Positions 50,608 to 60,263 are shown, counted from the stretch's first letter. The stretch is 64,000 nt of DNA from Glycomyces terrestris (GCF_003933745.1 NZ_RSEB01000001.1:744001-808000); one strand, 5' to 3'. Notes: generated by a model from the sequence alone, not told the origin. Numbers and translations are program-made.

Positions 50608-51816
50608 GTGACCGCCACCCCCTATGCGACCGCCGACCCGCCGCGGCCGGCCGGCCCGCCCGCGCCCATCACCAGGGCGGAGCGCTCGCTCGCGCCCGAC
50701 ATCGCCCGCGGCTTCATGCTCATGTTCATCGCGATCGCGAACGTCCCGATCCACCTGTGGGGCATGAGCCTCGACAAGTACAACCACAACACCGGGCAGT
50801 CCGCGGCCGACCACATCGCCTACTTCGTCCAGCAGCTGCTCATCGCCGACCGCTCGCGCCCCATGTTCGCGATCCTCTACGGCTTCGGCATCGCCGTCAT
50901 GGCCTCGCGCATGTTCGCGCGCGGCATCGACGCCAAGGGCGTCCGCAAGGTCCTGCGCCGCCGCTCCTGGTGGCTCCTCGCGTTCGGCTTCCTGCACGCC
51001 GTGCTCCTGTTCTTCGGCGACATCCTCGCCCCGTACGGCGCCATGGGCCTCATCGCCCTGTTCTTCGTGCACCTCTCCGACAAGTCGCTCAAGAAGTGGC
51101 TGTGGGGCTCGGCGGCGTACGTCGTCCTCATCGGCACCCCGGCCATGGCGTTCCTGTACACCGGCACCAGCGCGCCGCCGAGCGCCCCCGGCGGGCCGCC
51201 CTACCTCGACCAGATCTTCACCGGTCTCATCGCCTCGCCGGTCGGCACGCTCGCGCTCGTCCTCACCGGCTCGTTCTTCCCGCTCATCATCGCGGGCATG
51301 ATGCTCCAGCGCTCCGGCTGGCTGAACCACCCCGAGGCGCACCTGCCGCAGCTCAAGAAGGTCTTCGTCTCGGGCATGGTCGTGAACGTCGTCAGCTCGC
51401 TGGGCGTGGCGCTCATCGCGCTCGGCGCGTGGGAGCCCTCGCGGGCCCTGTGGATCGCCGCCGTCTACGCGACCCTCATCGGCGGCATGTACGCCGGGCT
51501 CGGCTACATCTGCGGCTTCGCGCTCCTGGCGCACCGGCTGCGCGGCTCCGGCCGCCGCGGCCTCCCGGGGGCGCTGGCCGCGGTCGGCGAGCGCTCGCTC
51601 ACGAGCTACCTGCTCCAGTCGATCATCATGGCCCCGCTGCTCACCGCCTGGGGCCTGGGCCTGGGCGAGGACATGGGGTACCTGGCGGCCTTCGGGTTCG
51701 CGTTCGCGACCTGGGCGCTGACCGTGGTCATCGCGGTGCTCATGGACAAGGCCGGCAAGCGCGGCCCGTTCGAGGTGCTGCTGCGACGGCTCACTTACGG
51801 CCGCAAGCGGTCCTGA
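50608..51816 (+). CDS. DUF418 family membrane protein
   Basis: 402 residues and about nine membrane helices. RSLAPDIARGFMLMFIAIAN at the start, RSRPMFAILYGFGIAVMA and GERSLTSYLLQSIIMAPLL near the C terminus are the conserved marks of this YeiB/DUF418 family, which may act as acyltransferase-like membrane enzymes. The function is unsettled. AAGGAG is 8 nt before GTG 50608. A strong hairpin ends the unit. Confidence 0.9.
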   Translation: MTATPYATADPPRPAGPPAPITRAERSLAPDIARGFMLMFIAIANVPIHLWGMSLDKYNHNTGQSAADHIAYFVQQLLIADRSRPMFAILYGFGIAVMASRMFARGIDAKGVRKVLRRRSWWLLAFGFLHAVLLFFGDILAPYGAMGLIALFFVHLSDKSLKKWLWGSAAYVVLIGTPAMAFLYTGTSAPPSAPGGPPYLDQIFTGLIASPVGTLALVLTGSFFPLIIAGMMLQRSGWLNHPEAHLPQLKKVFVSGMVVNVVSSLGVALIALGAWEPSRALWIAAVYATLIGGMYAGLGYICGFALLAHRLRGSGRRGLPGALAAVGERSLTSYLLQSIIMAPLLTAWGLGLGEDMGYLAAFGFAFATWALTVVIAVLMDKAGKRGPFEVLLRRLTYGRKRS

Positions 51817-51827
51817 CGAACACCCGC

Positions 51828-51863
51828 GACGCCCCCGAGTCGGATCCCTGACTCGGGGGCGTC
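51828..51863 (+). terminator. Terminator hairpin after the DUF418 gene
   Basis: GACGCCCCCGAGTC and GACTCGGGGGCGTC form a perfect 14-bp stem around an 8-nt loop, 11 nt past the stop. Confidence 0.75.
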
Positions 51864-51894
51864 CGCGCGTCCGCGGCCGTGACAGAATACGGCC

Positions 51895-52428
51895 GTGCAA
51901 GTGAGCTGGACGCCGTTCCGACTGCTGCGGGCCGCCGTGTTCGCCGCGGTCTCGGGCTCGGCTTCGCTCCTGCTGCACCTGTGGAGCGGCGGGCACGCGC
52001 CCGGGCCGCTCCAGTCGGCGGCGGCCTTCGGGCTCGTCTTCGCCGCCGCGTACGCCGCCGGCGGGCGCCGCCGCGGCTTCCTCGTGCTCGCGCCGCTGTG
52101 CCTGGCGGCCCAGTGGGGCCTGCACGAGCTGTTCCAGGCCGGCGCCGTCGACGCGGCGCACGCGCACGGCTCGGGCCTGAGCATGTGGCTGGTCCACGTC
52201 GCCGCGGCCCTGGCGCAGGCGTCGTGGCTCGCGCGCGGCGAGACCGCGTTCGCGGCCCTGCTCGAACTGCTCACCCTGTGGTTCGCGCGCCTGGTGCGCG
52301 TCGCGGGCCTGAACCCGCCGGCCGCGGTCCGTCCGCGCCGGCTCCCGCCCCGGACGCGGGCGCCGCGTCCGGAACCGGTCGCGTACGCGGCCATCTCGCG
52401 GCGCGGCCCGCCGCGGCCCGCTTTCTGA
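51895..52428 (+). CDS. Hypothetical membrane protein
   Basis: 177 residues with four hydrophobic segments (about 8-25, 37-55, 60-78 and 98-120), a His-bearing loop (AVDAAHAHGSGLSMW) and a basic Pro/Arg-rich tail. I recognise no family. It lies 70 nt before the PepSY-DyP gene and may serve the same process. Start GTG 51895 has CAGAAT 6 nt upstream and no ribosome site, hence probably leaderless. Confidence 0.72.
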   Translation: MQVSWTPFRLLRAAVFAAVSGSASLLLHLWSGGHAPGPLQSAAAFGLVFAAAYAAGGRRRGFLVLAPLCLAAQWGLHELFQAGAVDAAHAHGSGLSMWLVHVAAALAQASWLARGETAFAALLELLTLWFARLVRVAGLNPPAAVRPRRLPPRTRAPRPEPVAYAAISRRGPPRPAF

Positions 52429-52498
52429 TCCTCGTCGTCCCCCGGCGCCGTCGGGCGCCACCCCCTGCCCGGAATCCGGGCTGCTCAGAAAGCGAACC

Positions 52499-55165
52499 AT
52501 GTCCACAATGAAGGCCGCCCTGCGGCGGCCGCTGCTGCGCCTGCACTTCTACGCAGGCTTGTTCATCGCACCGTTCCTCCTGGTCACGGCCCTGACGGGC
52601 CTGGCCTATGCACTCTCCTACCCGGTGGAGGACCTCCTCTACCGGGACCTGAAGACCGTCGAACCCGGCGGCGAGGCGCTGCCGCTCGCCGCCCAGGTGG
52701 GCGCCGTGACCGAGGCGCACCCCGACTGGCCGGTGACGGCGGTGCGGCCCGCCGCCGCGCCCGACGCCTCGACCGCGGTCCTCGTCGACGACGGCGCGGA
52801 CCGCGAGTCGGGCGCCGTCGCCGTCGTCTACGTCGACCCGTACACCGGCGACGTCCTCGGGCACTCCACGACGTACGGCTCCTCGCAGGCCGGGCCGGTC
52901 CGCGAGTGGATCTCCACGCTCCACCGCAGCCTCCACCTCGGCGAGCCGGGCCGGCTCTACTCGGAGCTGGCCGCGAGCTGGCTGTGGGTCGTGGCCCTCG
53001 GCGGCCTCGTCCTGTGGATCGCGCGCCGGCGGCGCGACGGCGGCTTCTGGCGGCCGAAACCCGCGGGCGCGGGCCGGTCCCGGACCCTCGCCTGGCACGG
53101 GCCGGTCGGCGTGTGGCTGGTCCTGGTGCTGCTGTTCCTGTCGGTCACCGGCGTCACGTGGTCGCGGTACGCGGGCGAGCGCGTCGCGGAGCTGCGGGCC
53201 GCGCTGGACTGGACCACCCCCTCGCTCACCGTGGACTCGGGCGCCTCGGGCGGCGACCACGCCGGGCACGACGCCATGACCGGCGCCGCGACGTCGGCGT
53301 TCTCCATCGCGCTCCTCGACGGCGTGTACGCGACCGCGCGCGAGGCGGGCATGAGCGACCCGATGCAGATCACGCTGCCGACCGGGTCGGCCACCCAGTA
53401 CCTCGTCGCCGAGCAGCGGCGGTCGCTGCCGCTCGAACAGGACCAGCTCGTCGTCGACACCGCTTCGGGCGCACCGGAAGCGGTGGACGAGCTGCGGTTC
53501 GCGGACTGGCCGACGATGGCGCAGGCGACGAACGTGCTCATCGCCGCCCACATGGGCCTGCTGTTCGGCCTGCCGAACCAGCTGGTGCTCGCGGCGGCGA
53601 TGGTGCTGCTGGTCCTCATGATCGTCTGGGGCTACCGGATGTGGTGGCAGCGCCGCCCCAAGGGCGCGCTCGTGGGCCGGGCCTACCCGCGCGGCGGGCT
53701 GCGGCAACTGCCGTGGCCGCTGGTCGCGGTGGTCGTCGCGGCGGCGGCCGGGATCGGCTGGTGCTTCCCGCTGCTGGGGATCTCGTTGGCGGCGTTCGTG
53801 GTCGCCGACGTCGCGATCGGGCTGTGGCGCCGGTTCCGGAAGCCCCCGGCCGAGCGCGGCGACGGCGAGGCGACGGTGACGCGGCGGACGGCGCTGGCGA
53901 CGGCGACGGTCTCGGCCGCGGTCGGCGCGGGCGTCGGCATGGCGATCGCCTCGTCGGCGCGGGACGACGGGGCCGGCGCCGAAGCCGAAGGCGCCGCAAT
54001 CGAGCCGTTCTACGGGGAGCGGCAGGCCGGGATCGAGACGCCGTCGCAGGGCCACGCGCTGTTCGCGGCGTTCGACCTCGCCGCGGCCGACCTCGCGACC
54101 GGGGCCGCGCTCGACGCGGCCGCGGTGGCCGCGACCCTGCAAGCACTGCTGAAGGACTGGTCGGCGGTCGCCGCGGCGCTGGCCGCCGGGGAGACGCCGC
54201 CGAAGGCCGCGATCGACGGCCCGGACCAGTTCGACGCGGAGGCGGTGGCGGCGGGCCTGGACCCGGCGCGGCTGACGGTGACGTTCGGGATCGGCCCGGC
54301 CGCGTTCGCGAAGGCGGGCCTGGAGGCGGCGCAGCCCTCGAAGCTCACCGAGCTGCCGGAGTTCGACGGCGACCGGCTGAACCCGGCGTGGTCCGGCGGG
54401 GACCTGCTGCTCCAGGTCTGCGGCGACGACCAGCAGGTCGTGTCGAACGCGTTCCTGGAGCTGCGCAAGCGGGCCGTGGGCCGCGGCTCGCTCCTGTGGG
54501 TGCAGCAGGGCTTCTCGTCGGCGCCCGCCGGCGGCGGGACCCCGCGGAACCTCATGGGGTTCAAGGACGGCAGCGCGAACCCGCGGGCCGGGAGCGCCGA
54601 GTTCGACGCCCGCGTGTGGGCGGTGGACGCCGAGCCGTCGTGGTTCGAGGGCGGCACGTACCTGGTGTTCCGGAAGATCCGGATGCGGCTGCCGGACTGG
54701 TCGATGCTCAGCGCCGAGGACCAGGACCTGACGTTCGGGCGCGAGCGCGACTCGGGCGTGCCGCTGAGCGGCGGCGGCGAGTTCGACCACCCGGACTTCA
54801 CGGTCCTGGACGCGTCGGGCCTGCCGGCGGTCCCGGCGGACTCGCACATCGCGGTCGTGCACGACGCGGCGATGGTGCGGCGCGGCTTCAACTACGACTA
54901 CGGGTTCCTGACCCAGGGCGACGTGTCCTCGGACGCGGCCGCGGACGGGCACCTCGACGGGCACATGCACGCCGAGCACCCGTACGACGCGGGCCTGCTG
55001 TTCGTGTCGTTCCAGGCCGACCCGCAGGTGTTCGTGGACGCGCAGGAGAAGATGGCGGCCTCGGACCGGCTCTCGGAGTTCATCACCGCCGAGGGCTCGG
55101 GCGTGTGGGCGGTCCCGCCCGGCGCGGCCGAGGGCGGCTACGTGGGCGAGCGCCTGTTCGGGTGA
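52499..55165 (+). CDS. Fusion of a PepSY transmembrane protein and a Tat-type DyP peroxidase (EfeB-like)
   Basis: 888 residues. The first about 385 form a PepSY-associated membrane domain: RLHFYAGLFIAPFLLVTALT (helix 1), STLHRSLHLGEPGRLYSELA, helices near 157-175, 203-222 and 345-383, as in proteins linked to iron or metal reduction. Two more helices (about 404-442) lead to a cytoplasmic basic loop and TRRTALATAT, a twin-arginine motif (Arg462-Arg463) followed by a hydrophobic segment. The last about 390 residues are a DyP haem peroxidase: GFKDGSANP (Asp690), His783 as likely proximal ligand, and MVRRGFNYDYGF. Peroxidase activity outside the cell on haem or dyes is expected. The gene has only a weak GAAAG before the ATG. 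Confidence 0.85.
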   Translation: MSTMKAALRRPLLRLHFYAGLFIAPFLLVTALTGLAYALSYPVEDLLYRDLKTVEPGGEALPLAAQVGAVTEAHPDWPVTAVRPAAAPDASTAVLVDDGADRESGAVAVVYVDPYTGDVLGHSTTYGSSQAGPVREWISTLHRSLHLGEPGRLYSELAASWLWVVALGGLVLWIARRRRDGGFWRPKPAGAGRSRTLAWHGPVGVWLVLVLLFLSVTGVTWSRYAGERVAELRAALDWTTPSLTVDSGASGGDHAGHDAMTGAATSAFSIALLDGVYATAREAGMSDPMQITLPTGSATQYLVAEQRRSLPLEQDQLVVDTASGAPEAVDELRFADWPTMAQATNVLIAAHMGLLFGLPNQLVLAAAMVLLVLMIVWGYRMWWQRRPKGALVGRAYPRGGLRQLPWPLVAVVVAAAAGIGWCFPLLGISLAAFVVADVAIGLWRRFRKPPAERGDGEATVTRRTALATATVSAAVGAGVGMAIASSARDDGAGAEAEGAAIEPFYGERQAGIETPSQGHALFAAFDLAAADLATGAALDAAAVAATLQALLKDWSAVAAALAAGETPPKAAIDGPDQFDAEAVAAGLDPARLTVTFGIGPAAFAKAGLEAAQPSKLTELPEFDGDRLNPAWSGGDLLLQVCGDDQQVVSNAFLELRKRAVGRGSLLWVQQGFSSAPAGGGTPRNLMGFKDGSANPRAGSAEFDARVWAVDAEPSWFEGGTYLVFRKIRMRLPDWSMLSAEDQDLTFGRERDSGVPLSGGGEFDHPDFTVLDASGLPAVPADSHIAVVHDAAMVRRGFNYDYGFLTQGDVSSDAAADGHLDGHMHAEHPYDAGLLFVSFQADPQVFVDAQEKMAASDRLSEFITAEGSGVWAVPPGAAEGGYVGERLFG

Positions 55166-55170
55166 GGCGG

Positions 55171-55200
55171 CGGGGCGGGCGCCGCGCGGCGCCCGCCCCG
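55171..55200. terminator. Bidirectional terminator between the DyP fusion and asnB
   Basis: CGGGGCGGGCGCCGC and its complement make a 30-nt perfect palindrome between the two convergent stops. Confidence 0.75.
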
Positions 55201-55202
55201 GT

Positions 55203-57200
55203 TCAGAACCCGGGGACGAGGCCCTGCGGGGACTCCTGCCGCGGCGCGGGCACGAAGTCGGGGACGACGTCGACCGGCTCGCCCGGGGCGCCCGCGGTCG
55301 GGACCGGGATCGAGGCCGTCAGCGGCGGCAGCCGCCGGGGGACCGCGGGCGCGGCCGGGCGGGGCGGTGCGGCCTCGATCTGCCCGTACCACAGGCAGAA
55401 CACCAGGACCGCCCACACCTTCCGGGCGTGGTCGGCGCCGTCGCGGTGCTCGCGCAGCAGGCCGCGCGCGTAGTCGAGGTCGAGCAGGTGCCCGCAGGGG
55501 GCCTCGGCGAGGACCTGGTCGGTCCAGTCGAACAGGGGCCCGGCGAGCCACTGCCGGTGCGGGGTCGGGAAGCCGAGCTTGGGGCGCTCGACGATCGAGG
55601 GCGGGACGATCCGGGCCAGCGCGCGCCGGAGCGCGACCTTCGTCTGCGGGCCGGAGAGGCGGTGCGAGGCGGGGATGCGGGCGGCGGTGTCCCAGACGGC
55701 GCGGTCGAGGAACGGGACGCGCAGTTCGAGGCTGTGGGCCATGGACATGCGGTCGGCCTTGACGAGGATGTCGCCGCGCATCCAGGTGCGCAGGTCGAGG
55801 TACTGCATGCGGGAGACGGGGTCGAGGTGCGCGGACTCGTCCCAGACGGGGCCGGTGACGTCGCGGACGTCGGGGCCGGGGCGGCGCAGGAGCCGCTCCT
55901 TGGCCTCGCCGGTGAAGATCTTGGCGTTGCCGACGAAGCGCTCCTCGATCTCGGCGGTGCCGCGTTCGAGGAAGCCGCGGCCCTTGACGCCTTCGGGGAG
56001 GGCCCGGGAGACGCGCTGGAGGAGGTGCTTGGCGGGGTCGGGGAGGACGGTGACGGGCTTGAGGGACCTGGGTTCGCGGTAGATGGTGTAGCCGCCGAAG
56101 AGCTCGTCGGCGCCTTCGCCGCCGAGGGCGACGGTGACGTGCTCGGCGGCCTTCTTGGCGACGAAGTAGAGCGGGACGAGCGCGGGGTCGGCCACGGGGT
56201 CGTCGAGGTGCCACACGATGCGGGGCAGTTCGGCGATGACGTCCTCGGCGGCGACGGGCGCGGGGATGTTGACGAGGCCGAGTTCGGCGGCGGAGCGGGA
56301 GGCGACCTCGAGTTCGTCGTACAGGCCGGGGTCGGTGAACTGGGCGGTGAAGGTGAGCAGGCGCGGGTCGGTCTCGCGGGCGAGGGCGGCGACGGCGGTG
56401 GAGTCGATGCCGCTGGACAGGAGCGCGCCGACGGGGACGTCGGACCGCATGTGGACGCGGACGGAGTCGCGGAGGGCGGCCTCGATCTCGCGGTGGAGGC
56501 GTTCCTCGTCGGTGACCTTGGCGGGCTTGAACATCGGCTGGAAGTAGCGGACGGGCCGCGGGTCGGCGCCGGGGCGGAACAGGGCCGAGTGGCCGGGTTC
56601 GAACCGGTGGACGCCGCGGTGGAGGGTGGCGGGTTCGGGGACGTACTGGAACGTGGCGTAGTGGGCGAGCGCGTCGGGGTCGACGTGGTCGCGGTCGAGG
56701 CCGGGGAGGGCCTTCTTCTCGCTGGCGAGCCAGACGGCGCCGCCGCGGCGGGTCCAGTAGAGGGGCTTGATCCCGAAGGGGTCGCGGGCGGCGAAGAGGA
56801 GGTCGGCGTCGGCGTCGTGGATCACGAACGCGAACATGCCGCGGAGGCGGTGGACGAGGTCGGGGCCCCAGTGGCGGTAGGCGGCGAGGAGGACCTCGGT
56901 GTCGCCGCGGGTGGTGAAGACGGCGCCGGCCTCGCGGACGAGCTCGTCGCGCAGTTCGAGGTAGTTGTAGATCTCGCCGTTGAAGACGATGGCGAGGCGC
57001 GCGTCGGCGGTGCGCATGGGCTGGTGGGAGCCGGCGGTGTCGATGATCGCGAGCCGTTTGAAGCCCATGCGGACGCGGCCGCCGGGCGGGTCGGCCGCGG
57101 TCTCGTCGGGGCCGCGGTGGTCGAGGAGGTCGAGGAGGGCCGGCAGGTCGCCGCCGGCGGGTTCGGCGGGGTCTGCGGCGCAGACGACGAATCCGCACAT
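55203..57200 (-). CDS. asnB: Asparagine synthetase (glutamine-hydrolysing)
   Basis: 665 residues. Cys2 (MCGFVVCAAD) is the glutaminase nucleophile and LAIVFNGEIYNYLELR belongs to its pocket. The synthetase half has the PP-loop ALLSSGIDSTAV for ATP. It makes asparagine from aspartate, glutamine and ATP; paralogues also amidate cell-wall or secondary metabolites, so the product is not certain. A Pro-rich tail (after about 600) is longer than in the Escherichia coli enzyme. AGGAG stands 5 nt before ATG 57200. A two-component system is divergent. Confidence 0.93.
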   Translation of the reverse strand: MCGFVVCAADPAEPAGGDLPALLDLLDHRGPDETAADPPGGRVRMGFKRLAIIDTAGSHQPMRTADARLAIVFNGEIYNYLELRDELVREAGAVFTTRGDTEVLLAAYRHWGPDLVHRLRGMFAFVIHDADADLLFAARDPFGIKPLYWTRRGGAVWLASEKKALPGLDRDHVDPDALAHYATFQYVPEPATLHRGVHRFEPGHSALFRPGADPRPVRYFQPMFKPAKVTDEERLHREIEAALRDSVRVHMRSDVPVGALLSSGIDSTAVAALARETDPRLLTFTAQFTDPGLYDELEVASRSAAELGLVNIPAPVAAEDVIAELPRIVWHLDDPVADPALVPLYFVAKKAAEHVTVALGGEGADELFGGYTIYREPRSLKPVTVLPDPAKHLLQRVSRALPEGVKGRGFLERGTAEIEERFVGNAKIFTGEAKERLLRRPGPDVRDVTGPVWDESAHLDPVSRMQYLDLRTWMRGDILVKADRMSMAHSLELRVPFLDRAVWDTAARIPASHRLSGPQTKVALRRALARIVPPSIVERPKLGFPTPHRQWLAGPLFDWTDQVLAEAPCGHLLDLDYARGLLREHRDGADHARKVWAVLVFCLWYGQIEAAPPRPAAPAVPRRLPPLTASIPVPTAGAPGEPVDVVPDFVPAPRQESPQGLVPGF

Positions 57201-57494
57201 GGTCGCTCCTATGGGGTGGGTGTGGGTCAGGAGTTCTCATGCTGGTGCGGGGCGGGGCCCGGCGCCTCCGGCGAACGGCCGGGACCGGTCCGCGCCGGTC
57301 GGCTTCCGAACGGCCGCCGGGAAGTGGCGGTTGCCCGACCTTCGGCGGGCCGCTCCCGCCGTTCGGCGGGGTCGGTTCCCGACCTTCGGATGCGGCCGCG
57401 ATGCAACCGATCGCCGGGCCCGGGCGGTATTCCGGTCAGACCCCCGGCTCCCTGCCGACCCATACAAGCCCCATACAGGAGAGGAGGCGCATTC

Positions 57495-58151
57495 GTGATC
57501 CGCGTCCTCATCGTCGACGACGAGGCCCTGATCCGCTCGGGCTTCACGCACATCCTCGGAACCGCCGAGGACATCGAGGTGGTCGACGCCGTCTCCGGCG
57601 GCGACGCCTTCGACCGGATCGTGGCGCTCCGGCCCGACGTGGTCCTGCTCGACATCCGCATGGCCGACGTGGACGGCCTCACGATCCTGCGGCGGATGCG
57701 GGAGCTGTCCCGTCCGCCCGCGGTGGCCGCGCTGACGACGTTCGGGACGGACGAGTACGTGGACGCGGCGCTGCGCCTGGGCGCGGCCGGCTACCTGCTC
57801 AAGGACACCAAGCCGACCCATCTGATCCACCAGGTGCGGGCCCTGGTCACCGAGGGCTCCGCGCTGTCGGGGCAGGTGACGCGGTCGATCGTGGCGAAGT
57901 ACCTCGACGCGGCCCGCGCGCCCGAGCCCGATCCGCGCCTGGAGCGGCTCACCGACCGCGAGCGCGACATCCTGGTGCTCCTCGCCGAGGGCCGCTCGAA
58001 CGGGGAGATCTCCGCGGAGCTGTTCCTCGGCGTGGGCACCGTCAAGGACCACGTGTCCTCGATCTTCGCGAAGCTGGAGGTGTCGAACCGGGTGCAGGCG
58101 GCGCTCATCGCCGAGCGGTCGGCGCTCCTGGACCCGGACCGGCCTTCGTGA
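57495..58151 (+). CDS. Response regulator, NarL/LuxR family
   Basis: 218 residues. The receiver domain has the acidic pair in IVDDEALIRSG, phospho-acceptor Asp53 (VVLLDIRMADVDG) and Lys in YLLKDTKPTH; the C-terminal helix-turn-helix is LTDRERDILVLLAEGRSNGEI. Phosphorylation by the kinase that follows switches DNA binding. GGAGG is 7 nt before GTG 57495; the stop overlaps the kinase start by 4 bp. The target genes are not known; CCCGACCTTCGG repeats upstream could be self-binding sites. Confidence 0.93.
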   Translation: MIRVLIVDDEALIRSGFTHILGTAEDIEVVDAVSGGDAFDRIVALRPDVVLLDIRMADVDGLTILRRMRELSRPPAVAALTTFGTDEYVDAALRLGAAGYLLKDTKPTHLIHQVRALVTEGSALSGQVTRSIVAKYLDAARAPEPDPRLERLTDRERDILVLLAEGRSNGEISAELFLGVGTVKDHVSSIFAKLEVSNRVQAALIAERSALLDPDRPS

Positions 58152-59317
58152 GGGTGCCGTGGATGCCCGCGTGGGCCTACGACGCCCTGGTCATCGGGGT
58201 CGCGCTGGTGCACCTGCTGCTGGTGATCGACCCCGAGAACCAGCCGGCGGCCGGGTTCGCGGTCCTCGGCGTGGCGGCCCTGGCGGTGCGCCGCCGGTAC
58301 CCGTTCCTGGTGCTGTGCGCGACGCTGCCCGCGGCGGTCCTGGTGACCGAGAAGGTGGCGACGCTGTTCGCGCTGTACGCGCTCGCGTACCGGTCGGGCC
58401 GGGCGCTGGTGTCGGTGTCCGCGGTCGTGGTCACGATGTTCGCGTTCGCGCGGGTCACGATGACCGACAACGCGCCCTGGCTGTTCCACCCGGCGGACCC
58501 GGAGCTGTTCCTGGGGATGACCACGACGCAGGTGATGGTGCTGCGCCAGAACCTGTACTTCCTGCTCATGGCGTCGGTGCCGGTGATCCTGGCGCACTTG
58601 CAGCGGGCCCGGCACGACCTCGCGGCCCGGTTCGTGGAGATCACGGAGGCGCGCGAGCACGAGCAGCGGCTGCTGACGCAGCAGGCGCTGGCGGCGGAGC
58701 GGGCGCAGCTGGCGCGGGAGATGCACGACGTGGTGTCGCACCAGGTGAGCCTGATCGCGGTGCAGGCCGGGGCGCTGGAGCTACAGGCGCCGGACGGGCG
58801 GACGCGCTCGACGGCGGAGGCGATCCGGGAGGTGAGCGTGACGACGCTGGAGGAGCTGCGGCAGATGGTGCGGGTGCTGCACGCGAGCGGGCGGCGCGGC
58901 GAGGGCCCGGTGCCGCAGCCGTCGATCGCGCAGCTGCGGCGGCTGGTGGAGGGCTCGGGCATCGACGCGGAGCTGGAGATCGGGCCGCTGCCGGAGCTGG
59001 ACCCGCCGGCGCAGCGGGCGGTGTACCGGACGGTGCAGGAGGCGCTGACGAACGCGCGCAAGCACGCGCCGGGCGCGAAGGCGGCGGTGCGCCTGTCGGC
59101 GCGGGGCGGCGCGGTGGTCGTGGAGGTCGCGAACACGGCGGCGACGCGGCCGGTCGTGGAGCTGCCGAGTTCGCGGGTGGGCCTGCTGGGCCTGCGGCAG
59201 CGCGCGGAGCTGCTGGACGGCGCGATCGAGTACGGGCCGGACGGCGCGGGCGGGTGGCTGCTGCGGCTGACGCTGCCGGCGGAGGCCGCCTCGCCTACTG
59301 CCAGCGGCGGCCGGTGA
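58148..59317 (+). CDS. Sensor histidine kinase (NarL/DesK type)
   Basis: 389 residues. Membrane segments lie at about 15-28, 36-46, 52-68, 72-101 and 128-150; a coiled linker then leads to LAREMHDVVSHQVSLIAVQ with His193. The ATPase domain ends with RVGLLGLRQRAELLDGAIEYG. It phosphorylates the upstream-encoded regulator in response to an unknown cue. GTG 58148 overlaps the regulator's stop. The 3' end overlaps purC by 23 bp, convergently. Confidence 0.92.
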   Translation: MRVPWMPAWAYDALVIGVALVHLLLVIDPENQPAAGFAVLGVAALAVRRRYPFLVLCATLPAAVLVTEKVATLFALYALAYRSGRALVSVSAVVVTMFAFARVTMTDNAPWLFHPADPELFLGMTTTQVMVLRQNLYFLLMASVPVILAHLQRARHDLAARFVEITEAREHEQRLLTQQALAAERAQLAREMHDVVSHQVSLIAVQAGALELQAPDGRTRSTAEAIREVSVTTLEELRQMVRVLHASGRRGEGPVPQPSIAQLRRLVEGSGIDAELEIGPLPELDPPAQRAVYRTVQEALTNARKHAPGAKAAVRLSARGGAVVVEVANTAATRPVVELPSSRVGLLGLRQRAELLDGAIEYGPDGAGGWLLRLTLPAEAASPTASGGR

Positions 59318-60131
59318 GCAGCCGGTACGCCTCGATGTAGCGCTCGCGGGTGGCCTCGACGATGTCGTCGGGGATCTCGGGGGCCTCGGCGTCGTCGGGC
59401 CGCCAGCCGGTGGACTTGGCCCAGTCGCGCACGAACTGCTTGTCGAAGGACGGCTGGGTCTGGCCCGGCTTCCAGCCCGCGGCGTCCCAGAAGCGGGAGG
59501 AGTCGGAGGTGAGGACCTCGTCGGCGAGGGTGAGGACGCCGTCCTCGTCGAGCCCGAACTCGAGTTTCGTGTCGGCGATGATGATGCCCTTGGCGAGCGC
59601 GATCTCGGCGCCGCGGCGGTACACCTCCAGGGTGAGGTCGCGGATGCGGCCGGCGAGGTCGGGGCCGAGGCGGGCGGCGGTCTGCTCGAACGTCTCGGGC
59701 TCGTCGTGCTCGCCGACGTCGGCCTTCGTGGTCGGGGTGTAGACGGGCTCGGGGAGGCGGGAGCCGTCCTCGAGGCCGGCGGGGAGCGGGACGCCGTTGA
59801 CGGTCCCGGTGGCGCGGTAGTCGTGCAGGACCGAGCCGGTGAGGTAGCCGCGGACGACGGCCTCGACCTTGACCATGTCGAGGCGCTTGACGCGGACGGC
59901 GCGGCCGGCGAACTCGGCGGGCACGTCCTCGGCGGAGATCACGTGGTTGGGGACGATGTCGGCGAGCCGCTCGAACCACCACAGGCTGAGCGCGGTCAGG
60001 AGCGCGCCCTTGCCGGGGATCTCGGTGGGGAGGACGACGTCGAAGACGCTGACGCGGTTGGACGCGACGAGGACGAGGTCGTCCCCGTCGGCGTACACGT
60101 CCCGGACCTTGCCCTGGTGAATGAGTTCCAC
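59295..60131 (-). CDS. purC: Phosphoribosylaminoimidazole-succinocarboxamide synthase
   Basis: 278 residues. HQGKVRDVYADGDDLVLVASNRVS is the conserved SAICAR synthase start, and IADTKLEFGLDEDG and DEVLTSDSSRFWDA are signature segments. It joins aspartate to CAIR with ATP in purine synthesis. GGGGAG stands 5-6 nt before GTG 60131. It faces the two-component kinase and is divergent from lipA. Confidence 0.96.
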   Translation of the reverse strand: MELIHQGKVRDVYADGDDLVLVASNRVSVFDVVLPTEIPGKGALLTALSLWWFERLADIVPNHVISAEDVPAEFAGRAVRVKRLDMVKVEAVVRGYLTGSVLHDYRATGTVNGVPLPAGLEDGSRLPEPVYTPTTKADVGEHDEPETFEQTAARLGPDLAGRIRDLTLEVYRRGAEIALAKGIIIADTKLEFGLDEDGVLTLADEVLTSDSSRFWDAAGWKPGQTQPSFDKQFVRDWAKSTGWRPDDAEAPEIPDDIVEATRERYIEAYRLLTGRRWQ

Positions 60132-60251
60132 TGCCGCTCCCCGTTCCTTGTGGCCGTACCGCCTCGATTACAGCAGCGGGGCGGTCGTCCTACGTTTGAC
60201 GGCGCGCGGGGCTGTGCCGAGCGACACCTGCCGGTCCGCGGCGGCGCGGCG

Positions 60252-60257
60252 TAGGCT
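60252..60257 (+). promoter_or_regulatory. -10 element TAGGCT of lipA, leaderless
   Basis: Ends 6 nt before GTG 60264, with no ribosome site. Confidence 0.55.
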
Positions 60258-60263
60258 GGGGCG

